From NCBI RefSeq assembly GCF_019443105.1, contig NZ_JAHZIJ010000015.1, positions 51,628-115,627 on the forward strand: a stretch of DNA of 64,000 nucleotides, in the 5' to 3' direction. The DNA comes from Paenibacillus oenotherae. GTDB taxonomy: Bacteria; Bacillota; Bacilli; Paenibacillales; Paenibacillaceae. A model generated the notes under the pieces. The model made no database searches, was not told the DNA's origin, and saw only the letters and a list, made by a program, of their open reading frames with translations. Position numbers and translations under genes: made by a program. Below are positions 8,460 through 16,398 of this stretch, one piece after another (the stretch's first letter is position 1; each line of letters opens with the position of its first letter).

Positions 8460-9705
8460 ACGGTATAGGTACCAACTGATAGCAGCATTGCTAGACAAAT
8501 ACGAACGCAGCAGTTATTTTTCTGAGAGAAAACAGCCTTCACGCCGAATCATGTTGAATCTATACGATAGTGGGCAGACAGATTTCCCCCAATATGATAT
8601 TGAACAATTTGAAAAACGTACGATGATTAATAATGCGGTACTGTCTTTGAATGAGGAGCAGCTCGTTTCCTATCAGTGGATGCGAGGAGAAGAACACCAC
8701 ATTATTGCAAAGGTGTGGTTAAATATTGAGAATATATCCTCAGCATATGCCCTGATCTGTAGAAAGCCTAAAGGTGATGAAATAGACGACGTGTGTCTGG
8801 AACTGTTGGCTGCCATGGAAATTGTCCAAAGTGATTGGGCCAAACAGTTCCTAGCTGATGCTTATGAGGCTATTTCTAGCAGACGCTCTATTGGAAAGAG
8901 ATTGCCCGCCGACAAAAAGGAACGTACAGATCTTATTCATGCAATATGCTTTGTGGAACAATTGGGCACGGTGGAAATACTTGAACGTGTTTTTTCGATA
9001 CAATGTTTCGGTGATTCAAAGAGATTTGAGAAGACGGTAAAAACTCGGCTGCTTGGCATATTGTCAAAATATTTGGATTCCGTAGATGAATCTGAAGATG
9101 GGCTTCTTAGACAGGTAGGGATTTCGAAATATCCTGAGCAAATGGAGTTTTGTGGGCACGTCAAAATCATATTTGATAATGAATCCGTAGATTTTTCACC
9201 GTTAACTTTCGGGGGGACTGTGAGTATAACTGATTTCCAAAGAGGACACCTAAACGTTTCTCCTGAAATAAAAAGTGTGATCTCTATCGAAAATCGGGCA
9301 AACTACATTGATTACATCTATAAGCAAAAAAGTGACCATGAATTGGTTGTATTTCATGGAGGACATTTCAGCCCAGCAAAGCGGAAGTTTTTACAAAGCA
9401 TTGCCAATAACATACCAAACACTTGTACCTGGTATCATTGGAGCGATATCGATTACGGTGGATTTTCAATGTTAGCAAGATTGAGGCGGGAAATCAAGAA
9501 TAATGTCATTTCTTACCGTATGAATAAATCGGAGTTGATAAAATATTCTTCATTGACAGCATCAGTCACGCCAAAATATCTTGAGAAACTTGGCACCTTG
9601 AGGTTACGTGAAGAGCTTGACGATTGTCAATCCTGCATCGACTACATGATTGAAAAACGTATTAAATTGGAGCAGGAGGCAATGTTGACTGACCAAAGTT
9701 CATAA
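8452..9705 (+). CDS. jetD: Wadjet JetD, nuclease subunit (DUF3322/DUF2220)
   Basis: The 417-residue plasmid-cleaving subunit. The N-terminal half resembles the DUF3322 arm. The C-terminal half carries the TOPRIM-like DUF2220 nuclease fold: SIENRANYID (about residue 279) with a conserved Glu, FHGGHFSPAKRKFL, and WSDIDYGGFSML (about 330) with the acidic D-x-D that would hold the metal. I chose the ATG at 8452, which overlaps the last eight bases of jetC and has AGAGG upstream; a TTG at 8446 is possible. It ends the operon, and a hairpin follows at 9800-9836. In Wadjet, JetD cuts DNA bent by the stalled JetABC motor. Confidence 0.9.
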   Translation: MSERYRYQLIAALLDKYERSSYFSERKQPSRRIMLNLYDSGQTDFPQYDIEQFEKRTMINNAVLSLNEEQLVSYQWMRGEEHHIIAKVWLNIENISSAYALICRKPKGDEIDDVCLELLAAMEIVQSDWAKQFLADAYEAISSRRSIGKRLPADKKERTDLIHAICFVEQLGTVEILERVFSIQCFGDSKRFEKTVKTRLLGILSKYLDSVDESEDGLLRQVGISKYPEQMEFCGHVKIIFDNESVDFSPLTFGGTVSITDFQRGHLNVSPEIKSVISIENRANYIDYIYKQKSDHELVVFHGGHFSPAKRKFLQSIANNIPNTCTWYHWSDIDYGGFSMLARLRREIKNNVISYRMNKSELIKYSSLTASVTPKYLEKLGTLRLREELDDCQSCIDYMIEKRIKLEQEAMLTDQSS

Positions 9706-9799
9706 TAATTGCTTACGGCAGGCCGGTTATTTCCAACGTAGCATTTTGAGCCTCAAAGCTAACATGCTTCATCCAGACCAATTTTTTCTTATGAAAAGC

Positions 9800-9836
9800 A
9801 ATCGCCCTGTCTTCTGTTGAAGGCAGGGCGATTCTA
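9800..9836 (+). terminator. Terminator after jetD
   Basis: AATCGCCCTG (9800-9809) pairs perfectly with CAGGGCGATT (9824-9833), followed by CTATTTG. It is very like the hairpin at 2695-2733 before jetA. The surrounding 9706-9966 contains no gene that I can see. Confidence 0.65.
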
Positions 9837-9966
9837 TTTGTACCGCTCCGAGTGCTCTGCTGAAATGCGGTCAGTAGGTTGGGAGCGAATTATTGAAATA
9901 TCGTTGACGATTCATAACAGGGATCGAACAGGCTGATTGGTGAAATGGTGAATGAGGTTTTATACC

Positions 9967-11082
9967 TCAACCAAAAAGCATACTGCCGAATTTTTTAGCG
10001 GTTTCTTTGTGAACGGAAGGTAAGACATGGCTGTACGTGTCCAGAGTTACACGAATGTCAGAATGTCCTAATATTTCCTTGACTACCTTAGGATTGATAT
10101 TGCGACTTAACATTAACGTAGCAACGGTATGCCGTAAATCATGAAAGCGAATTTTTGGAACTTCAGCCTTCTTCATAAGTGAGTAGAAGGAACGGAGTAA
10201 ATTTCGTGGATTAATAGGGGTGCCTCGTTTGGTGCAAATGACAAGATCATAATCTTGGAAGTCTGATCCGGCTGCAAGTTTTAGCTTTTTATATTTCTTG
10301 CGTTGATCTTTTAAAATATCCAACGTCCGATCAACTAAGCTTATGGTTCGTTTGCTGCTTTTTGTTTTTGTATCCTGATAAATTTTTTTGCCATCGTGAC
10401 TCAAGGTTTGACGAACATGCAGGACACCTTCATCGAAGTCAATGTCTTTCCATCTTAGTCCTAATATTTCGGATTGACGCATTCCAGTCGTTAGAGCCAG
10501 TTCAAAAGCGATATATAGTTCATGCTTTTCGGATGCTTTAAGAAAACGTGTTGTTTCATTTAAGTCCCACACCATCATTTCTTTGCTGGGAACTTTTGGA
10601 GCCTGAGCCTCCTCCGCTGGACTAAAGGAAAGGTACTTTCTCTTTACTGCCGTTTTGAACGAGCTTTTTATTATTTTATGAATATCCTGAATTGAGCGCT
10701 CAGATAATCGACTGGTATTGGAGAGATGGGCATAAAACTTCTCAATCATTTGGGTAGTAATGTTCCCGATCTCATGCTTTTTAAAGTAAGGTGCAATGTG
10801 CTTTGTGATGTTATGTTTGTATGTTCCCAATGTGACGATACGTAATTTTAAAGCTTTGCTATCAAGCCATTCACCTTTAAGAAAATCAACATACTTGAGT
10901 TTGGTGTTCTTGATGTAGATATTATCGTCAACTTGTTGCAATAGCTTCCTCATTTCACGCATTGCCTCTTTTTCTGTTTTGAAACCCCTTCTTTTAATCT
11001 GCTGACGTTTCCCATTCGCATCTTTACCTGCGCTAGCGACAAACCAATAGGTTCCTTTTTTCTCATCTTTGTGAACTTTCAT
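9967..11082 (-). CDS. int: Tyrosine site-specific integrase of the island
   Basis: The 371-residue recombinase excises and integrates the element at the tRNA-Ala repeat. The N-terminal arm-binding domain (about 1-50; YWFVASAGKDANGKRQQIKR) is of the Tn916/AP2-like type. A core-binding SAM-like domain follows, then the catalytic domain with R202 in TGMRQSE, K245 region, HDLRH at 314-318, LGHS with H340, and nucleophile Y350 in TLDTYSH. All catalytic residues are present. I chose the ATG at 11082, because the upstream extension lacks family sequence; GGAG lies about 11 bases upstream. It points toward the Wadjet operon and attL. The two small genes upstream read in the same direction. Confidence 0.93.
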   Translation of the reverse strand: MKVHKDEKKGTYWFVASAGKDANGKRQQIKRRGFKTEKEAMREMRKLLQQVDDNIYIKNTKLKYVDFLKGEWLDSKALKLRIVTLGTYKHNITKHIAPYFKKHEIGNITTQMIEKFYAHLSNTSRLSERSIQDIHKIIKSSFKTAVKRKYLSFSPAEEAQAPKVPSKEMMVWDLNETTRFLKASEKHELYIAFELALTTGMRQSEILGLRWKDIDFDEGVLHVRQTLSHDGKKIYQDTKTKSSKRTISLVDRTLDILKDQRKKYKKLKLAAGSDFQDYDLVICTKRGTPINPRNLLRSFYSLMKKAEVPKIRFHDLRHTVATLMLSRNINPKVVKEILGHSDIRVTLDTYSHVLPSVHKETAKKFGSMLFG

Positions 11083-11227
11083 TTTAAGTACAACTCCTTC
11101 TCTTTGAATTAATGTGCATGACAAAAAGACAGGAAGCATGAGCGCCTGCCTTTTCATTGTTGTTAAATGAAAATTTTTTTCTATTAATAGATGGGGAATT
11201 GAGTCTAATATGATGTAGTGAACGGGA

Positions 11228-11446
11228 TTAGAATTTATTGATTTCCCTGCTGCATATTACTCCATTGATCAATGCATCCCTATCTGCTCGCAATATCGCT
11301 ATCTCACGAATAATGAATTGCTTACGTTCCATCGTGGTTCGTCGATTCGAGTGTTCGAGGGCAAGTTTGATGTGTCGTGCTGCAATAACTAAAAGCTGTT
11401 GCCTAAGATCATCGTCTTCTACCAGCATCCGCAGTTCTTTATTCAT
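11228..11446 (-). CDS. Small protein of unknown function upstream of int
   Basis: A 72-residue product, highly charged and probably all-helical (RQQLLVIAARHIKLALEH, then a second helix RKQFIIREIAILRADRDAL). The ATG at 11446 is well placed after AAAGGAG with an 8-base spacer; an in-frame ATG at 11464 lacks such a site. It sits between int and the excisionase-like gene on the same strand, behind a strong hairpin. Position suggests a recombination directionality or regulatory role, but no family is recognised. Confidence 0.6.
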   Translation of the reverse strand: MNKELRMLVEDDDLRQQLLVIAARHIKLALEHSNRRTTMERKQFIIREIAILRADRDALINGVICSREINKF

Positions 11447-11475
11447 AGGAGACACTCCTTTCATTCAAAATAAAT

Positions 11476-11516
11476 CAAGCTCCGACAAAAATCGTCGGAG
11501 CTTGTTCCTTTTATAA
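11476..11516. terminator. Hairpin between xis-like gene and the small gene
   Basis: CAAGCTCCGAC (11476-11486) pairs perfectly with GTCGGAGCTTG (11494-11504) around a 7-base loop. T-rich sequence follows on both strands, so it may act in both directions. It would separate transcription of the xis-like gene from the int pair. Confidence 0.75.
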
Positions 11517-11519
11517 TTA

Positions 11520-11710
11520 CTAATCACAATCTTTCATATTCGCTTGTGAGCGCACGAAGTTTATCAAAGCAGCTTTCGGTATTCTGTACCCCTTCATCTT
11601 GAAGGATTTAATCGTTTTGTTTTTAAGTAGTCGTATACCTTGGATCGCCCAATATTCAAGGCTTCCATCACATCATCAACCGTCAATAGATCATCATACT
11701 GCTCAAACAT
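11520..11710 (-). pseudogene. Excisionase-like HTH protein with a -1 frameshift
   Basis: The first frame starts at the ATG at 11710 (AAGGAG upstream) and reads LLTVDDVMEALNIGRSKVYDYLKTK, the MerR/excisionase-type HTH_17 fold, but stops at 11594 after 38 residues. The -1 frame carries the expected second half (IKSFKMKGYRIPKAALINFV) and stops at 11520. Together they give the usual length of about 63 residues. The frames meet in an A-rich stretch, TTAAAAACAAAACG on the minus strand, where an AAA codon can re-pair one base back. It may be a decayed gene, programmed slippage or a sequencing error. If broken, excision of the island could be impaired. Confidence 0.75.
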
Positions 11711-11790
11711 AGGTTCACTCCTTTCGATTGAATGTGACCAATTCATAGCAATAATATATATCTCATGCTGCTCAAAATACCGTCAATTAT

Positions 11791-11830
11791 ATGTCGTTCA
11801 ATGTAGTTAATTATAATTAGATGTAGTTCA
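11791..11830 (+). repeat. 10-bp iteron-like repeats upstream of the helicase gene
   Basis: ATGTCGTTCA (11791), ATGTAGTTAA (11801) and ATGTAGTTCA (11821) are near-identical 10-mers in exact 10-bp register; the unit at 11811 has decayed or is a spacer. One helical turn per unit suggests cooperative binding by a replication or regulatory protein. Confidence 0.55.
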
Positions 11831-11871
11831 TTAACGTTGGTTTTCATTTAACTATTTATTAATTTGTGTTG

Positions 11872-11928
11872 AAAAAATCTGATTTTGTGATACATTTAAA
11901 ATAGTTGATTCGGAAAATCAGATTTTTT
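11872..11928. promoter_or_regulatory. 15-bp inverted repeat in the helicase leader
   Basis: AAAAAATCTGATTTT (11872-11886) is the exact reverse complement of AAAATCAGATTTTTT (11914-11928), 27 bases apart. A TAAAAT -10-like box (11897-11902) lies between. The right arm ends just before the AAAGGAG ribosome site of the gene at 11946. It could be an operator or a leader hairpin. Confidence 0.5.
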
Positions 11929-11945
11929 AAAAGGAGATTAATTTT

Positions 11946-13838
11946 ATGGGATATGTAACTGATACCTCGACAGAAGATTGGTTAAGTAGCGTCTCGCAAA
12001 CGATCAGGGGAACAGGCTTTCATGTGAATGAAGAAGGAGAACTTTGCAAGTTAGAAAAAGGCGAATTGAAACCGCTGTGCAACTTTATATTCCGACCTGT
12101 AGAGAAAATAAAGAGGGTTGATAACCAAGGTATCGCCAAGGAGTATAAATATGTATTTGAAGGGGGATTGAAAAGAGAACAGAAACTGGATCGAGTGGAG
12201 ATACTGATTTCTGATTTAGAGAATCATAAATGGATTAAAAAGAACTGGGATGTCTTCTGTAAAGTTTATTCTAATGAAAGACACAACTACTCTTCGATTC
12301 AAGACTATATATACCTGTCCGCAAGAAATATACCTGAAAAAATAGAGTATGACACGATAGGGTGGCATTACTTTGACAAGAACTGGTTCTTTCTACACAG
12401 CGAAGGAATTATCGGTAGCATCGAAAGAAATATTGGCACAACTAATACAGAGTTTGTGTTTAAACGTAATCTGAGTCTAACTCCGAAAGATGCTTTTCTG
12501 GAAAGTTTGAACATGCTAGATATATGCGATCACAAGCTTTCATACTCTTTATTAAGCTATCTTCTGACGTCAATCATTACGACTCCTTTGCTTGCTTCTA
12601 ATGAACTAGCTCCAAACTACTTACTATGGATAGTCGGTCAAACTGGCTACGGCAAAACTACCTTTTCGACCTTTTTTACAAGCATATACGAAAAAACGAA
12701 TTTAGCTCGGCCTGATGCACATAAAACCAAGACGATTATGCCAGGCATTAAAGAACACAAGGATTGCGTATTTGTTATTGACGATTTCGGGACATCTAAA
12801 ACAAAGCAAAACGAGTACAGTGTTATCAACAAGATTGAGGACATAATCCGTAACATGACAGATAGACAACTTTCAAGCCTTAATATTTCAGACGGTATGG
12901 TTTTGATTACAGGGGAAAAGTTCCTTGATACGCATAATAGGAATGAATCTTCAAAGAAACGAATTATAAGAGCAAAGATGGATAATTTGTTCAATCGAGA
13001 GGATACGCAGACATATGACGCAGCAAAGTCGAAACTGTTTATGAAGTACAAAGATGAACGTCATCTTCCTACAAGCATCACTTATTACTTAGAGTGGCTT
13101 TGTGAACAGTTGAATTCGGCGTTTATCGATGAATATAAAAAGGATTTTGAAGCGCTGAGAACAGAGCTTGGTGAAAAATATGGCTCTCACGGTCGTTATA
13201 CGGACAGCTTCACACATCAGATCATCGCCTTTAATTTTTATATGTCATATGGCAAAGAACGAGGATTCATTACTCCTGAAGATTTTGTCAACAAGTGCAA
13301 AAAAGCAAAACAAATATTCGGGGAACTGCTGGAAGATCAAAATAAAACCATCTTCGACCCTCAAGTTGAACTCTTCTTGCAATCACTAAGAGAATTGATA
13401 AGTACTGAAGAAATCAGAGTGGAATTAAACGGAAGAAGTTTGAATTTTGATAAGAAGGTTTTTGGCGTGGTTACTACTGAAAAAGGACAAGAAGTTCTCA
13501 AGCTTGACTGGGAGACTATATATAGGCAAGCAGTTGATAGCATTGAGAAATCTCAAGGTAGTCACAAGTTGATTGGCAATAAATTATTGGCTAAACTGCT
13601 TGATGAGTACAATTTAATCTGCTTTAACGAAAATGGCACGACAACTCAATTTTGGAATATAAGTACTAGAACCTTAATTAAAGAACGTTGCAGAGTGATC
13701 AATTTCCGAACCAATATGATCCCAGATATCATGGAGGTTATAAAGAAATTAAATAAGAAAAGCCAAACAGAGGGATTTTCGTTAACATTGTCAGGCGCGA
13801 GCAACAAATCAAAGCAAAGAAAAAAGCGAGATTGGTGA
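11946..13838 (+). CDS. Primase/helicase-like P-loop ATPase (DUF927-like)
   Basis: A 630-residue protein with Walker A GQTGYGKTTF near residue 231 and Walker B CVFVIDDFG near 274, in a fold like the DUF927/phage helicase ATPases found in satellites and integrative elements. The preceding YDTIGWHYFDKNWFFLHSEG segment fits DUF927. The C-terminal third (from about 480) looks like a winged-helix region ahead of a basic tail ending KQRKKRDW. It starts after AAAAGGAG and is followed by the Rep-like gene in the same direction. It is probably the replicative helicase of the excised element. No TOPRIM primase motif is seen. Confidence 0.65.
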   Translation: MGYVTDTSTEDWLSSVSQTIRGTGFHVNEEGELCKLEKGELKPLCNFIFRPVEKIKRVDNQGIAKEYKYVFEGGLKREQKLDRVEILISDLENHKWIKKNWDVFCKVYSNERHNYSSIQDYIYLSARNIPEKIEYDTIGWHYFDKNWFFLHSEGIIGSIERNIGTTNTEFVFKRNLSLTPKDAFLESLNMLDICDHKLSYSLLSYLLTSIITTPLLASNELAPNYLLWIVGQTGYGKTTFSTFFTSIYEKTNLARPDAHKTKTIMPGIKEHKDCVFVIDDFGTSKTKQNEYSVINKIEDIIRNMTDRQLSSLNISDGMVLITGEKFLDTHNRNESSKKRIIRAKMDNLFNREDTQTYDAAKSKLFMKYKDERHLPTSITYYLEWLCEQLNSAFIDEYKKDFEALRTELGEKYGSHGRYTDSFTHQIIAFNFYMSYGKERGFITPEDFVNKCKKAKQIFGELLEDQNKTIFDPQVELFLQSLRELISTEEIRVELNGRSLNFDKKVFGVVTTEKGQEVLKLDWETIYRQAVDSIEKSQGSHKLIGNKLLAKLLDEYNLICFNENGTTTQFWNISTRTLIKERCRVINFRTNMIPDIMEVIKKLNKKSQTEGFSLTLSGASNKSKQRKKRDW

Positions 13839-13952
13839 GAATTGCATATAAATATATATTATCTTTTATATTATATGATAATAATTCTAAATATACTAGG
13901 GCTTGCCATCCATCAATCATGTAAAGAATATTAAAAATAAAAATGCGTGTGA

Positions 13953-13990
13953 ACAGAAACTAAAGTCATATTCATGATGGAGGTTTCTGT
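13953..13990 (+). promoter_or_regulatory. Hairpin overlapping the ribosome binding site of the Rep-like gene
   Basis: ACAGAAAC (13953-13960) pairs with GTTTCTGT (13983-13990). The GGAGG at 13979-13983 lies at the base of the right arm and the ATG is at 13993. Folding would partly hide the ribosome site, suggesting translational control of initiator level. Confidence 0.45.
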
Positions 13991-13992
13991 TT

Positions 13993-15054
13993 ATGCTGCA
14001 TACCATTCATTTGTTTAAAAAGATTAATACAAGTATGTATTACGCGCTACATCGTACATTTTTGAAAATGGCAAAAGCAAACAAAGTCAGGTTTTATGAA
14101 AAACATCGGCAGGCATATTGTGAGCTATTAAAAGATCGCGGCATCAATCTTATTTTAACGCGCGTTGAGTTTGAAGATGGACTAAGCTACAGTGCAATTG
14201 AAATCATTATGAATCCTATGCGGCTTTTGAATCATGATGACTTTGTTAACTTAGCTGAACTTCAACATTCGAGTGAGATCAAAAAGGAATTCACAAAAGT
14301 CTTCGAACCGATCAAAAAGATTTTTCATCAGGACAGGAAAAATAAAGATCTTAAATTTATATTTCACAAACTCGATTCGTACAAATTCAAAAGAGTTGAT
14401 TTAGCAATTAATATCGAAACAGAGCATATAGAGTACTATATGAAGTTAATCAGGCGTGGCAACATTCCAGACGGGTTTATTCAGGCAAGCAATTATAATA
14501 AAACAAGTAAGCGAACCAAGCCGTTGGAAGATAGCTTCTACCTTAAGGGTATTAAGAAGAATGCCTCTGTAACGATAAATTGCTATAATAAAGGCAAGCA
14601 ACTCAAAAACAAAAAGCTGCCAGGTGCTAAGGATGCAAAATGGACAATTCGATTTGAGGTACAATGCGAGTACAATAAATTATATCCGCTCACTCGAAAT
14701 GAAGGAAACAATTTGTCATTTTTCTTAAGCGATGAGTTATCAGAAGATATATTGGGGTTTTATTTCAAAAAGACGGTTGGTTTTGGAGACTATTATACAT
14801 TGTCAAATGCTAGAAACATAATTCAATCTCAAGAGGGATTGGGACAAAAAAAGAAAGATGCATTGTTGGATACACTAGATATGGTTAACCAAAAAAGAGG
14901 AATCTGGAAAGCAAGAAAACACGTTGATGATAAAAAATCCTTTGATACGAGGATAAAAGCTCTGCATGAACTTAACGTCAATCCTGTGACCATACCAGCT
15001 AACTGGAAAATAGATCATTTGCCCTGTCTTCTCAAACTCGGACATGAGGAATAA
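13993..15054 (+). CDS. Rep_trans-like replication initiator or MobT-type relaxase
   Basis: The 353-residue protein resembles rolling-circle initiators of the Rep_trans group, which includes pT181-type Rep and Tn916 Orf20/MobT. Motifs are FKRVDLAINIET (about residue 132), a SFYLKGIKKNASVTINCYNKGKQLKN segment (cut here) and WTIRFEVQCEYNKL (about 217), which matches the family's RFE strand. It follows the helicase-like gene and ends at a clear terminator. It could start rolling-circle replication of the excised circle or nick an origin for mobilization. The catalytic Tyr is not certain by eye. Confidence 0.65.
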   Translation: MLHTIHLFKKINTSMYYALHRTFLKMAKANKVRFYEKHRQAYCELLKDRGINLILTRVEFEDGLSYSAIEIIMNPMRLLNHDDFVNLAELQHSSEIKKEFTKVFEPIKKIFHQDRKNKDLKFIFHKLDSYKFKRVDLAINIETEHIEYYMKLIRRGNIPDGFIQASNYNKTSKRTKPLEDSFYLKGIKKNASVTINCYNKGKQLKNKKLPGAKDAKWTIRFEVQCEYNKLYPLTRNEGNNLSFFLSDELSEDILGFYFKKTVGFGDYYTLSNARNIIQSQEGLGQKKKDALLDTLDMVNQKRGIWKARKHVDDKKSFDTRIKALHELNVNPVTIPANWKIDHLPCLLKLGHEE

Positions 15055-15060
15055 TAAAGA

Positions 15061-15092
15061 GAAAGGCACTTATTTGATTAAGTGCCTTTCCC
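15061..15092. terminator. Terminator between the Rep-like gene and the metalloprotease fragment
   Basis: GAAAGGCACTT (15061-15071) pairs perfectly with AAGTGCCTTTC (15080-15090). It can serve both convergent genes. A similar hairpin lies at 19066-19098 on the other side of the metalloprotease locus. Confidence 0.8.
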
Positions 15093-15108
15093 AGTGTTCA
15101 ACTAAGGT

Positions 15109-16250
15109 CTAATTTGCCGCTGAACTGAAATAATCGAAATAGACCAGCCAATCGTTCAATATTTGCTTCTCTGTTTTGCCAAAATGTTGTTTGGCAGCGT
15201 CATCTCTTTGTGCGGTTGTAATAGTTGAAGTGTTTGAAAATTGCTGTCCGACATATGAAATATAGTCGTAAACTTTATCGTATCCAAATTGTTGCGACAA
15301 GTAACTAAATAGAGAGAGTGTAACTCCATAGTTACTATTGCTGACAAGCATTATATCGCCAAAATGATTCAATTGAATGTTTTTGATATTTGATTTTAGA
15401 CCTTCTTGTTGCTTAATATATCGAAGCATTGATTCTTTATCATTCGTTATGTTGTAAGGTCTGAGCATATTCTTGGAATTGGCAGGGTAATTGTAGAAGG
15501 AGTATGCCGCATATTCTGCAGAGCCTTCCATGTACCAAAAATAGGCATCCTGTCCCCAATACTTTGTATATGTTTCCCCATTATTCAGAACCCACTGATG
15601 GTCAAAATAGTGATACAATTCATGGACTAAAATTTGTCTATGATCCCTGTGCATGTTGCTGCCATTCATCAGAATTTCCACTGGCACACCGTTTCCACGA
15701 TTAAATTGTCCTGTCCCAACTTCAGCGGATGCCTGATTGTTTGCGGGTAATGGTGTATCTGACTCATTTGTGTAGAAGAAAACATCTAGCTTGGAACTTG
15801 ATAACGCATAAGGCTTAAATCCTCGTTTCTTTTCAATGGAGAGTATCATCTCCTTTATTTCTTCATAAGCAAACCCATTTCCATACGTTCGTTCGTAATC
15901 GTCAGTCACATAGATGCTGATCGGTTTTCCCTCTCCCATATCCAACTCGTAATGGTTGATTTTTTTAACCAATTGTCCATTCGATCTGAGGCTTAGTACG
16001 TCGGTTTTTCCTTTATAGGTCAGTCCGACTGTAAGTTCTGTTTGTTGCTGGTTTGTCGTATCATTCGGAATTTCTACAGTAGGCGTATCTTCAACGGGCA
16101 GCTTTTTATCCCGTATGGTGGCCGTCATAGTGGCGGTATCCCAAATAACATCTTTGTCCAATATCTCGGCTGCGGCACGTATAGGGACGTATGTAGTTCC
16201 TTTATAGAGGATATTCTCAGTTTTCACTGGTGAATACTCCGGAGCAAATT
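15109..16250 (-). pseudogene. Metalloprotease with copper-amine-oxidase-like N-domain, 3' part
   Basis: About 380 residues remain. The N-terminal part (ILYKGTTYVPIRAAAEIL, VIWDTATMTATI) is the second half of a copper amine oxidase N-terminal-like wall-associated domain. The C-terminal part is a zinc protease with HELYHYFDHQW (HExxH) and a downstream Glu in WYMEGSAEYAAY. The frame continues upstream into the end of the IS21 element, and its apparent ATG near 16320 comes from insertion-sequence DNA. The missing 5' end, with signal peptide, is at 18791-18955 on the same strand. The intact gene would encode a secreted metallopeptidase of about 440 residues. It is almost certainly inactive here. 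Confidence 0.85.
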
Positions 16251-16398
16251 GAGCCATCGTTCCGGTGAGCGAGAGCCACGTCTCCGGCGTATTTGAGCCA
16301 CCCTTCCGGACGGGATGAGCCACCTGGAATGACCTCCTGTTAGAATGGATTTTATGCGTTATTGAAAGATAGCGTAAATCATTCGTGAGGAGGTCACT

